DNA of 64,000 nucleotides from Brevibacterium sp. CS2 (lineage in GTDB: Bacteria; Actinomycetota; Actinomycetes; Actinomycetales; Brevibacteriaceae), in assembly GCF_005280295.1 (NCBI RefSeq), contig NZ_CP040020.1, positions 1,550,001-1,614,000 on the forward strand. Direction: 5' to 3'. The position numbers and the translations under genes are program-made. Shown piece after piece: positions 1-8,159 of this stretch (positions are counted from its first letter, which is position 1; each line of letters opens with the position of its first letter). The notes beneath the pieces were generated by a model, which was not told where the DNA came from, searched no databases, and was given only the letters and a program-made list of their open reading frames with translations.

Positions 1-1432
1 AGCGCGAGGAGGCGGTGCACGTCGCCTCGGCCGCCCGGCAGCGCGTCGCGGATGACGCGCTCGACCGTGAAGCGGGGGTCGAAGGAGCTCAGCGGATCCT
101 GGTGCACCACGGAGATCCGGGTGCGCAGGGCCCGGCGGTGCCGTTCGGACAGCGCCGACCACGGGTGCCCGAGGAGGATGACCTCGCCGGAGTCCGCGGT
201 CTCGAGCCCGAGGGCGATGCGGGCGGTCGTCGACTTGCCGGAGCCCGATTCGCCGACGATGCCGAGGACCTCGCCGCGTCGGAGGCGGAACGACACGCCG
301 TCGACGGCCCGCTGGGACGTCCCCCCGCGGCGGGGGAACACCCGGACGAGGTCGCGCACCTCGAGCACGACCTCCGTCGCCCGTTCCGCGGCGATCGCAG
401 GGAGTGCCGCGGAGAGCTCCGGAACGGCCGGCACCGGGGCGGCCGGGCGGGCGTCAGGTGCACCGGATGCGCCGCCCGCACTCCCGGTGCCGCGTACTGC
501 GACGGCAGGCGGGGCGGCCTCCGGGCCGCTCAGCCGCCGGCCGCGGGTGGCGGCGCTCGGCACCGCGCGGATGAGGGCCCGGGTGTACGGGTGCGCCGGG
601 TCGGCGAGCACCCGGGCAACCGGTCCCTGCTCGACGACATGTCCGCCGCGCATGACGAGCACCTCGTCGGCGAGGTGGGCGACGACCGACAGGTCGTGGC
701 TGATGAGGACGAGCGACCGACCGGCGGCCTTCATCTGCTCGAACACGCCGAGGACCTGCGCCTGGACGGTGACGTCGAGGGCGGTGGTGGGTTCGTCGGC
801 GATGAGCACCTGCGGGCCGAGCGCGATCGCGGAGGCGATGAGCGCGCGCTGCCGGAGTCCGCCGGACAGCTCCCCGGGACGCTGCCGGGCGCGGACCTCC
901 GGCTCGGGCACACCGGCGGCGGCGAGGAGCTCGACGACGCGACGACGGCGCGCGGACCGCGGGCCGGTGCCGTGGAGCCGGAGCGCCTCGGCGATCTCGG
1001 ACCCCACGGGTCGCAGCGGATCGAGCGAGACGAGAGCGTCCTGGAGGACGAAGCCGATCTGCGCGCCGCGGATCCGGCGCCAGTCCCGTTCGCCCCGGGT
1101 GAGCAGGTCGTCGGAGCCGAGCCGCAGGGCGTCGGCGCGGACCTCGGCGCCGCGGCCGGGCAGGCCGACGAGCGTCCGGGCGGTGACGCTCTTCCCCGAC
1201 CCCGATTCGCCGACGATCGCGACGCAGCGGCCGGGGTGGAGGTCGAAGGACAGCCCGTGGACGATCTCCCGGAGCCCGCCGTCGCGGCGGAATCCGACGT
1301 GGAGGTTCCTCACCCGCAGCCGCGGCTCGGTGGCGGCCGGGGAGGCGGGCCCGCCGGGAGCGCGTCCGCAACGGGAGGCGTCGGGAGGGCGGCGTGGCCC
1401 GGGCGGGCGGGTGCGAGGATCTCGGAGGTCAT
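1..1432 (-). CDS. Dipeptide/oligopeptide ABC transporter, double ATP-binding protein (partial, apparent frameshift)
   Basis: ATP-hydrolysing subunit of an oligopeptide-type importer, with DppD-like and DppF-like halves fused in one chain. Both halves are read in the same minus-strand frame. The N-terminal half has Walker A GESGSGKS near 1190, a Walker B reading IADEPTTALD and an H-loop ISHDLS; the second half has Walker A GESGSGKS near 240. The gene runs off the left window edge. The start is problematic. An ATG at 1432 with an upstream GGAG lies 1 nt past the preceding permease stop, but that frame stops at 1310. The ABC frame has no stop-free ATG upstream; its first candidate is a GTG at 1313 without a clear ribosome site. 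One missing base in the GC-rich stretch 1335-1380 would join the two. I infer a frameshift (real or sequencing) in the Pro/Ala-rich linker before the first ABC domain. It is the last visible gene of the importer operon. Confidence 0.85.
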
Positions 1433-1433
1433 G

Positions 1434-2378
1434 TCAGTCTCCTGTCTCGAGGCGGTTCCGGATGGAGGTGCCGAGGGTGGTGGCGGCGAGGGCGAGCAGC
1501 GCGATGACGAGCCCGGGGATGATGACGAGCCATCCGGCTGCGGTGAGGTAGGTCCGCCCGGCATCGAGCAGCGCACCCCATTCCGGTGACGGCGGGGCGA
1601 CGCCGAGGCCGAGGAAGGCGAGACTCGAGGCCCACACGATCGACTGGCCGATCGACATCGTGAAGATCCCGACGAGGGGGCGCAGCGCGTTCGGCAGGAT
1701 GTGGCGGCCGATGATCCGCCGGCGCCCGTGTCCGAGCGCCGTGGCCGCCTCGACGTACCCGGAGGTGCGGACGGTGAGGAGCTGACCGCGCACGATCCGT
1801 GCGTACCCCGGTGCGGTGCCGACGCCGACCGCGAGCACGAGGCTCAGCGGGGACGGCCCGAGGGTCGCGATGAGGAGCAGCGCGAGGAGCAGGGTGGGGA
1901 AGGCGAAGAGGATCTCGATCGTGCGGTCGGCCACGCCGGACAGGATCCGGCCGGTGAGCGCAGAGGCCGCGGCGAGCAGCACCGCGAGCGTGAGGCTCAC
2001 CGCCGCCGCCCCGAGCCCGATGAGGAGCGACAGCCCGGTGCCGTGGACCACGCGGGTGTAGAGGTCGCGGCCGAGCTCGTCGGTGCCGAACCAGTGCGCG
2101 GCCGAGGGCGCCTGCAGGGTGGCGCCGAGGTCGAGCGCCTCCGGGCTGCCCGGGGCGAGCAGGCCCGGCGCCACCGCGGCGAGCGCGAACACCGCGAGCG
2201 TCGCGGTGGCCGCGAGCGGGCCGAGGGGCGGGCGGCGGCGCGGACGCCGCGGGGCGCCAGCCTGGGGTGCGAGGGTCGCCTCGGCGCCGGGCACCGGGGT
2301 GGAGGACGGCGGGACGAGCGAACCCGGGGCGCCGGTCGGGGGTGCGGTGCGGGTGGGGATCAGCGGCGGGGTGGTCAT
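1434..2378 (-). CDS. Oligopeptide ABC transporter permease, DppC/OppC type
   Basis: Inner-membrane permease of 314 residues. It has a cytoplasmic Pro-rich N-terminus, a first helix (TATLAVFALAAVAPGLLA) and the family hallmark FGTDELGRDLYTRV before the BPD_transp_1 core. The core carries an EAA-like loop (EAATALGHGRRRIIGRHILPN region) that contacts the ATPase. The start is the ATG at 2378, overlapping the upstream permease stop as ATGA, so the two are translationally coupled. An open frame extends to 3467, but that upstream part is a shadow of the DppB gene. The order binding protein, DppB, DppC, ATPase is canonical. The substrate (peptides, nickel or other) cannot be decided from sequence alone. 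Confidence 0.92.
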   Translation of the reverse strand: MTTPPLIPTRTAPPTGAPGSLVPPSSTPVPGAEATLAPQAGAPRRPRRRPPLGPLAATATLAVFALAAVAPGLLAPGSPEALDLGATLQAPSAAHWFGTDELGRDLYTRVVHGTGLSLLIGLGAAAVSLTLAVLLAAASALTGRILSGVADRTIEILFAFPTLLLALLLIATLGPSPLSLVLAVGVGTAPGYARIVRGQLLTVRTSGYVEAATALGHGRRRIIGRHILPNALRPLVGIFTMSIGQSIVWASSLAFLGLGVAPPSPEWGALLDAGRTYLTAAGWLVIIPGLVIALLALAATTLGTSIRNRLETGD

Positions 2379-3343
2379 GCTTTCAACCTCGGATCGATGA
2401 GGGCGGCGAGCGCATCGACCGCCAGGTTGACGAGGACGTAGAGGGCGGCGATGAGGACGATGATGCCGGTGACGACCGGGAGGTCCTGGGCCTCGATGGC
2501 GGACACGAGCACCCGGCCGATGCCGGGGCGGTTGAACACCGATTCGACGATGACGGCGCCGGACACGGTGGCGCCGAGCGCCCAGCCGGACAGGGTGAGC
2601 GGCGGGACGGCGGCATGGCGCAGCACGTGCCGCAGCCGCACCCCGAGGTCGCCCATGCCGCGCACCCGGGCCGACAGCACGAACGGCCGGGCGAGAGCGA
2701 GCTCGAACTCCGCCCGCGTGGCCTGCCCGAGGAACCCGGCGAGCGGGATCGCCAGCGTGAGCGCCGGCAGCAGGAGGGCGGCCGGCCCGTTCCCGCCGAC
2801 GACCGGCACCCAGCCGAGCTCGAGGGCGAACACGAGGAGCAGGAGCACGCCGAGCCAGTACTGGGGCACGCTCGCGGCGAACACCTCGACCGTGGAGGCG
2901 AGGCTGCGGACGCGCGGGGAGCGGCCGGCGGTGAGCGTCACCCAGGCCACCATGAGCACCCAGGCGAGGACGAGCGCGGTGAGCGAGAGCGCCACGGTGG
3001 CGCCGAGCTGCTCGGCGATCATGTCCCACACCGGCCGGTGCTGCTGGTAGGAGACGCCGAGGTCGCCGCGGAGCAGCCCGCCGAGGTAGGACAGGTACTG
3101 CTCGAACGGTGGGGCGTCGAAGCCGTATTCGGCGTTGACCGGGGCGAGCTCGGCCGGGGTGCGCTCCTGCGTCTGGCCGGTGCGGAGGTTGAGGATCACC
3201 GCCGCCCGGTCGCCGGGCTGCGCGAGCTGGGCGAGGAACGCCACGGTGACCGCGCCCCACATGACGAGGAGCGCCGCGGCGAGTCGTCCCGGCCAGCGGC
3301 CGAGGTGCCGCGCCCACGAGGCGAGGTGCCGCGTCCAGGTCAC
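2375..3343 (-). CDS. Oligopeptide ABC transporter permease, DppB/OppB type
   Basis: Membrane permease of 322 residues that pairs with the DppC-type protein downstream. It has an N-terminal helix (LAAALLVMWGAVTVAFLAQL), a long periplasm-side loop with the NAEYGFDAPPFEQYL segment typical of DppB, then the BPD_transp_1 membrane core. The EAA-like loop reads RVRGMGDLGVRLRHVLRHA. Its stop overlaps the DppC start (ATGA). The 101-nt gap to the binding-protein gene holds no separate gene; an upstream in-frame start is possible, since the family's N-terminus is variable. Part of the same minus-strand operon. Confidence 0.9.
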   Translation of the reverse strand: MTWTRHLASWARHLGRWPGRLAAALLVMWGAVTVAFLAQLAQPGDRAAVILNLRTGQTQERTPAELAPVNAEYGFDAPPFEQYLSYLGGLLRGDLGVSYQQHRPVWDMIAEQLGATVALSLTALVLAWVLMVAWVTLTAGRSPRVRSLASTVEVFAASVPQYWLGVLLLLVFALELGWVPVVGGNGPAALLLPALTLAIPLAGFLGQATRAEFELALARPFVLSARVRGMGDLGVRLRHVLRHAAVPPLTLSGWALGATVSGAVIVESVFNRPGIGRVLVSAIEAQDLPVVTGIIVLIAALYVLVNLAVDALAALIDPRLKA

Positions 3344-3444
3344 GAAGCGGGCGAGCCCGGTGCGGGGCCGGGAGGGGCAGGGTGCGGGCTCCGGGCAGGG
3401 CGCCTCGGCGGCGGTCGGGGGCCGAGGTGCCTGCCGGGTGCGTG

Positions 3445-5097
3445 TCAGTCGACGAGGTGGGCGTCATGGAAGACCGGTCCTCCCTGTGAGTTCTCCTGGC
3501 GGAGGCCGTCGACGTGCGGACCGACGGCGAGCGTGCTCAGCCGGTCGTACACGCCGATCGACAGCGCGTGATCGGCGATGTGCTCCTGCGCCTGCCGGTA
3601 GAGGGCATCCTGCTCGTCCGGGTCGACGGCGGAGTTCGCCTCGCGGATCGTGGCCTCGAGCGCGGGGTCGTTGTAGAAGGCGGCGTTGGACGGGTTGGGG
3701 GACTCCGGGAGGTTCTGCCGCCAGTTGACGAGCAGGATGCCGGCGTTGACGGAGGTCCAGTAGCCGATGCTCACGTCGTAGTCCTCGGGCCCGGAGTAGG
3801 CGCCGGCGGCGGCCGCGCTCGGCGGGTAGGGGATGAGCTCGACCTCGAAGCCGACCTCCTCGGCGTACTGCTGGAGCCCCTGGATGATCGCCGCGCCGTC
3901 CTGGTTGATCGTGCTGTTGATCGCGTAGGGGAAGTCGATGTGGAGGCGCTCGCCGTCCTTGACGCGCACCCCGTCCTCGCCGACCTCCGACCAGCCGGCG
4001 GCGTCGAGGAGCTCCCGGGCGCGCTCGGGGTCGTAGGAGTAGCGGGCGGCGGCCTCCTCGCTGTAGGCCGGGGTGGAGCGGCTCACCGGGCCGTTGCCCT
4101 CGTAGGGGATGACCCCGCGGCCCACCGCCTCGACGACGGATTCGCGGTCGAGGCTGTAGGCGAAGGCCTGTCGCACGCGCTCGTCGGCGAACGGCCCGCG
4201 GCCGGTGTTGAAGCTCAGCTGCTGGGGGCGGCCCGGGGTGATGTAGCGGTGGAGCTCGTAGCCCTCGGACTCGAGCGCGGACCACTCGAAGGCCTGGATG
4301 TCGTAGATCGCGTGGACCTCGCCGGAGCGCAGCGCCGCGGTGCGGGCGGTGGGGTCGGTGATGAAGCGCCAGTCGACGCGCGCCACCCGGGCCGGCCCCT
4401 GCACGGCGGCGTTCGCCGGCGCCCAGTCGTAGTCGTCGCGGCGGTCGAGGACGATGTTCTGGCCGCGGTTCCATTCGGTGACGGTGAAGGGGCCGGAGCC
4501 GATCGGCTGCCGGCAGTTCTCCTCCGCGGTCCGCTCCGCCAGCGCGGCCGGCGACTGGAGACCGAAGTAGGGCTGGGTGAGGTTCTCCGCGAACCGGGGG
4601 TAGGGCTGGGAGAGCGCGACCTCCACGGTGGTGGCGTCGAGCGCGCGGGCGGAGTCGACGTAGGGGCCGATCCACACCTGCGCGGTGCCGTTGCCGCCGG
4701 CGAGCCAGTAGTCGATGTTGTCGACGATCGCCTGCGCGTCGACCGGTGTGCCGTCGGAGAAGGTGGGCCCCTCCTGGAGGGTGAAGGTCCAGGTCAGGTG
4801 GTCGGCGGACTCGTGCCAGTCGGTGGCGAGCCAGGGGACCACGTGGCCGTCCTCGTCGAGGGAGACGAGCCCGTCGAGGACCTGGTGCGAGAGATAGCCC
4901 TGCTCGATCCAGCCGCCGTACACGCAGGGCGGCTCCTGCTGGTGGCCGTAGACGAGGGTGCCCTCGGCGACCGGTGCCGGATCCGGGCCGGCGCCGGAGG
5001 AGGCGACGAGCTCGGTGCCCGGGGCCGAGCAGCCCGCGAGCACCGCCATCATCGCCAGTCCGGCTCCGATGCGTGCGGACGGTCTCGGTGTGCGCAT
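3445..5097 (-). CDS. Extracellular substrate-binding lipoprotein of oligopeptide ABC importer (SBP family 5)
   Basis: Solute-binding protein of 550 residues. The signal peptide ends in a lipobox (AVLAGC, Cys23), so the mature protein should be lipid-anchored outside the membrane. The body matches SBP_bac_5: TWTFTLQEGPTFSDGTPVDA near residue 100, then the RVRQAFAYSLDRESVV region near the middle. It captures the substrate and delivers it to the two permeases encoded downstream. First gene of the operon; the 266-nt region up to the divergent decarboxylase at 5364 should hold both promoters. The sequence does not reveal the ligand. Confidence 0.93.
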   Translation of the reverse strand: MRTPRPSARIGAGLAMMAVLAGCSAPGTELVASSGAGPDPAPVAEGTLVYGHQQEPPCVYGGWIEQGYLSHQVLDGLVSLDEDGHVVPWLATDWHESADHLTWTFTLQEGPTFSDGTPVDAQAIVDNIDYWLAGGNGTAQVWIGPYVDSARALDATTVEVALSQPYPRFAENLTQPYFGLQSPAALAERTAEENCRQPIGSGPFTVTEWNRGQNIVLDRRDDYDWAPANAAVQGPARVARVDWRFITDPTARTAALRSGEVHAIYDIQAFEWSALESEGYELHRYITPGRPQQLSFNTGRGPFADERVRQAFAYSLDRESVVEAVGRGVIPYEGNGPVSRSTPAYSEEAAARYSYDPERARELLDAAGWSEVGEDGVRVKDGERLHIDFPYAINSTINQDGAAIIQGLQQYAEEVGFEVELIPYPPSAAAAGAYSGPEDYDVSIGYWTSVNAGILLVNWRQNLPESPNPSNAAFYNDPALEATIREANSAVDPDEQDALYRQAQEHIADHALSIGVYDRLSTLAVGPHVDGLRQENSQGGPVFHDAHLVD

Positions 5098-5351
5098 GGC
5101 GGCCTCTCCTCCTGGTCGACGGTGTCGGGCGGGCTGCGCGCCGTGCTGTGCGGCGGCCCGATCCGAGCGGTGACGCCACCGTACGGAGGCGCCGCCGGCC
5201 GGTGATGCGGTCGCGGACGCGCGGCGACGCGGTCCGTCACACGGGCGTCATCCGCCGTCGCACGATGACGGGGGATGACGGCGTGCATCGCACCGGCCGC
5301 CCGCAGCGGCGCAGCTGTGGCAGGGGGCCGGGGCGCCGCGGACTGCGTCGA

Positions 5352-5357
5352 TAGACT
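5352..5357 (+). promoter_or_regulatory. Probable -10 box (TAGACT) for a leaderless transcript
   Basis: TAGACT ends 6 nt before the ATG at 5364 and there is no Shine-Dalgarno sequence. This is the spacing expected when transcription begins at or next to the start codon. It supports ATG 5364 as the start. Confidence 0.6.
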
Positions 5358-5363
5358 GCCCGC

Positions 5364-6665
5364 ATGTCTGATTTCGTCGACCGCCGCTACGCCGCCGTCC
5401 GCACCCTCGCCGCCGAATCGCTCATCTCCGAGGACCAGCCGGTGGTGGGCATCATCGACACCGAGGCGGTCGCCGCGCAGATCGATGCCCTGCGGTGGGC
5501 ATTCAGCTCGATCCCGGAGACCCAGCACATGGTCGCGTGCAAAGCGGTGACGCTCGTCCCGCTCCTGCGGTTCCTCGCGGACCGCGGGATGGGGGTCGAG
5601 GTCGCGAGTCCCGGCGAGTTCGCGATGGCGCAGGCCGCCGGCTTCCCGCCGGAGCGGATCGTCCTCGATTCGCCGGCGAAGACGGTGCCGGAGATCCGCC
5701 ACTGCCTCACCGTCGGCGCGGCGGTGAACATCGACTCCTATCAGGAGCTCGCCCGGATCGAGTCACTGCGGGCGGAGATCGACACGCGCTCGGTCATCGG
5801 GGTGCGGGTCAATCCCGTCGTGGGCTCCGGGTCGATCGGGGAGATGAGCACCGCGACCACGACGACGAAGTTCGGCATCCCGCTCATCGACGAGGCCTCC
5901 CGGCAGGAGCTCGTCGACACGATCGCCGCCCGGCCGTGGATCACCCAGCTCCACGTCCACTCCGGCTCACAGGGCGTCGCGCTCGACCTCGCCGCCGAGG
6001 GCATCAGCCGCATCGTCTCGCTCGCCGAATCCGTCACTGCGGCGGCCGGGTTCCAGCAGATCACGCGGATCGACATCGGCGGGGGTCTCACCGTGAACTT
6101 CGGCTCCGATGCGATCACCCCGACCTTTCACGAGTACGCCGAGGTCCTCGAGCAGGCGGTGCCCGAGCTCTTCAGCGGCAGGTACACGGTCCTCACCGAG
6201 TTCGGCCGCTCGCTGCTCGCCAAGGCCGGGTCGATCGCCACCCGCATCGAGTACACCAAGCAGGTGGGCCAGCGGGAGTTCGCGATCGGCCACGCCGGTG
6301 CGCAGACGGCCACCCGCACCGTGTTCATGCCGCAGGCCTGGCCGCTGCGGGTGAGCGCCTTCCACGCCGACGGCACCCCGAGCCGCAACGACAACCGGAT
6401 CCAGGACCTCGCCGGACCCTGCTGCTTCAGCGGGGACATGATCGGCCGGGGGTACGCCATCCCCGAGCTCGAACCCGGCGACATCGCCCTCATCCACGAC
6501 ACCGGCGCCTACTACTTCTCGACCCCCTTCGCCTACAACGCGCTGCCGCGCATCCCGGTCTACGCCTACACCTCGGACGGGTCGACGGCGAAGTTCACCT
6601 GCATCCGCCGTCAGCAGACCGTCGCCGAGCTCCTCGCCGAGGCGGGGGAGGACGTCCGCCTGTGA
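5364..6665 (+). CDS. PLP-dependent decarboxylase, diaminopimelate/ornithine decarboxylase (fold III) family
   Basis: Protein of 433 residues with an alanine-racemase-like PLP barrel followed by a decarboxylase beta domain. The PLP Schiff-base lysine is Lys60 in MVACKAVTLVP. HVHSGSQ and the GGGLTVNFG phosphate-binding loop follow. Cys354 in CFSGD corresponds to the CESGD active-site motif contributed across the dimer interface in DAP and ornithine decarboxylases. It differs from canonical LysA in several places (for example GPCCFSGD), and the neighbours are not lysine genes, so the substrate could be another diamino acid or carboxylated intermediate. Transcribed divergently from the ABC importer, and probably leaderless. 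Confidence 0.85.
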   Translation: MSDFVDRRYAAVRTLAAESLISEDQPVVGIIDTEAVAAQIDALRWAFSSIPETQHMVACKAVTLVPLLRFLADRGMGVEVASPGEFAMAQAAGFPPERIVLDSPAKTVPEIRHCLTVGAAVNIDSYQELARIESLRAEIDTRSVIGVRVNPVVGSGSIGEMSTATTTTKFGIPLIDEASRQELVDTIAARPWITQLHVHSGSQGVALDLAAEGISRIVSLAESVTAAAGFQQITRIDIGGGLTVNFGSDAITPTFHEYAEVLEQAVPELFSGRYTVLTEFGRSLLAKAGSIATRIEYTKQVGQREFAIGHAGAQTATRTVFMPQAWPLRVSAFHADGTPSRNDNRIQDLAGPCCFSGDMIGRGYAIPELEPGDIALIHDTGAYYFSTPFAYNALPRIPVYAYTSDGSTAKFTCIRRQQTVAELLAEAGEDVRL

Positions 6666-6666
6666 G

Positions 6667-7800
6667 GTGCCACCCGTGCCGGTGAGCCCGCTGCCGCCGC
6701 GTGCGGGGATCTCCGCGAACCGGCTGCGCGCCCCCGGCGGTCGGCAGACCCACGCGCGGTCGGGCGACCCGGTGCCGGCGACGGTCGGGGAGTGGCTGCG
6801 CACGGAGTTCCCGAACGCCTCGGATGCCGACATCGCCGGCCTGCTGCGGCAGTCGGACGAACCGGTGGTCGGTCCACCGAACACTCGGTCGAACGGGCTT
6901 TCGGACAGGCCGCGCGACAGCCGGAGTGACGCGCAGGCCGACGAAACGGAGGTGCGTGCCGGACAGATGTGCGACGCGGCCGGGCGCCCGGTGACGGCCG
7001 CGGATCCGGTGGTCCCCGGCGGGTTCTACTGGTTCCACCGCCCGGTGCCGCCGGAGGAGCGGATCCCGTTCGAGGTCGGCATCGTCCACGCGGATGCGGA
7101 CCTCCTCGTCGTCGACAAGCCCCACTTCCTCGCGAGCACCCCGAACGGCCGGTTCGTCCGCGAATGCGTCGTCACCCGGCTGCGGGTCGAGCGCGAGGAG
7201 CCCGACCTCGTGGCGATCCACCGCCTCGACCGCGTGACCGCCGGGCTGCTCGTGCTGTCCCGCCGGCCGGAGACGCGCGGCGCCTACCAGCGGCTGTTCC
7301 AGGACCGGCGGGTGCGCAAGACCTACCGGGCGCTCGCCGAGGTGCCCGCGGGGTTCGACGGCTGGGAGGCCCCGCGGCCCGGCGAGGAGTGCGTGCGCCG
7401 GATCGAGCGCTGGAGCCGGTTGGAGAAGGAGCCGGGGACGCGGCAGATGCTCGAGGTGCCCGGCGAGCCGAACGCGCACAGCACCATCGAGTACCTCGGT
7501 GCGGCAGGGCGCCTCGGCGATTTCCGGCTCACCCCGCACACGGGGAGGACGCACCAGCTGCGGGTCCACATGAATGGCCTGGGCCTGCCGATCCTCGGCG
7601 ACCCCGTGTACCCGGTGGACCTCGCGCCGGACCCCTACGACTTCTCCTCGCCCCTGCAGCTGGTCGCCGAGAAGCTCGCATTCACCGACCCGCTCACCGG
7701 CGAGCCCCGCGAGTTCACGAGCCGACTGACGCTGAGCGGTGCCTTGGGCTGCACCGGAAGGCGGTGCTGCGGGCTGACGCTGCGCGGTTCCTCTGACTGA
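6667..7800 (+). CDS. RluA-family pseudouridine synthase
   Basis: Converts uridine to pseudouridine in RNA (rRNA or tRNA). 377 residues from a GTG start 1 nt after the decarboxylase stop. After an S4-like N-terminal part and a hydrophilic linker (residues 65-105), the catalytic domain shows VVDKPHFLASTPNG near 148 and the catalytic motif HRLDR at 185-189 (Asp188). Later motifs are RKTYRAL and LTPHTGRTHQLRVHM. Family members usually read HRLDxxTSG, whereas here it is HRLDRVTAG. The last 25 or so residues are encoded by a degenerate 23-bp tandem repeat that continues past the stop codon, so the native C-terminus may have been extended by repeat expansion. Confidence 0.9.
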   Translation: MPPVPVSPLPPRAGISANRLRAPGGRQTHARSGDPVPATVGEWLRTEFPNASDADIAGLLRQSDEPVVGPPNTRSNGLSDRPRDSRSDAQADETEVRAGQMCDAAGRPVTAADPVVPGGFYWFHRPVPPEERIPFEVGIVHADADLLVVDKPHFLASTPNGRFVRECVVTRLRVEREEPDLVAIHRLDRVTAGLLVLSRRPETRGAYQRLFQDRRVRKTYRALAEVPAGFDGWEAPRPGEECVRRIERWSRLEKEPGTRQMLEVPGEPNAHSTIEYLGAAGRLGDFRLTPHTGRTHQLRVHMNGLGLPILGDPVYPVDLAPDPYDFSSPLQLVAEKLAFTDPLTGEPREFTSRLTLSGALGCTGRRCCGLTLRGSSD

Positions 7801-7900
7801 ACCGGAAGGCGGTGCTGAGCGGTTCGTCTGGCTGACACCGTGCGGTGCCGTGGGCTGACACTGAGCGGTTCGTCGGGCTGACGCTGCGCGGGTCCTCCGC
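7726..7900. repeat. Degenerate tandem repeat (about 23-bp unit) spanning the 3' end of the pseudouridine synthase gene
   Basis: At least five units of 23 bp beginning CTGAC and containing GCGGT (starts 7726, 7774, 7832, 7855, 7878) alternate with two copies carrying ACCGGAAGGCGGTGCTG (7749 and 7797). The array starts inside the pseudouridine synthase gene and ends 100 nt after its stop. It shows no protein start of its own and looks like slippage or duplication-grown sequence. Confidence 0.8.
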
Positions 7901-8159
7901 CCGACCGTCGGCGTCGAGACGGTCCGAGCCCCGTCGATCTGCCACTTCTGCTCGATCCACACGTCGACCTGCCGCTTGTGCTCGACTTCAGCGACATTTC
8001 TCGTGCACAACTGGCAGGTCGATGAGAAATACAGTGGTGAGCCATAGCGCAGGGGAGCATCGCAGGTGAGGAGGAGTCGGGATGCCCAGTGCGGGTCTCG
8101 GTGCAGATCGGGAACACCCTCGTCACACCGCGGCGGGCTCGGCACGGAATACTGAGGGC
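7801..8159. other. Repeat-rich intergenic region, no gene
   Basis: 359 bp between the pseudouridine synthase and the first membrane-protein paralog. It holds, in order, the end of the 23-bp tandem repeat, an extra left palindrome arm (7933-7956), a complete 61-nt palindrome (7963-8023), and from 8101 a promoter segment that is duplicated at 10342. I see no credible coding sequence. Confidence 0.75.
7963..8023. repeat. 61-nt imperfect palindrome E1
   Basis: Left arm begins GTCGACCTGCCGCTTGTGCT; right arm ends AACTGGCAGGTCGAT, near its reverse complement. A second left-type arm (GTCGATCTGCCACTTCTGCT) lies 30 nt upstream at 7933. Three other elements of exactly the same length and design occur at 10230, 26343 and 27257. 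It lies 163 nt past the pseudouridine synthase stop. Confidence 0.85.

Noticed and set aside
1434-3467. 677-codon open frame on the minus strand that could be read as one long protein
   Set aside because: Only the last 314 codons (from ATG 2378) match a DppC permease; the upstream part is an alternative frame of the DppB gene, which has its own intact frame with membrane helices.
7933-8023. CRISPR-like array at the palindrome cluster
   Set aside because: Arms occur in both orientations with no regular spacers and no cas genes nearby.
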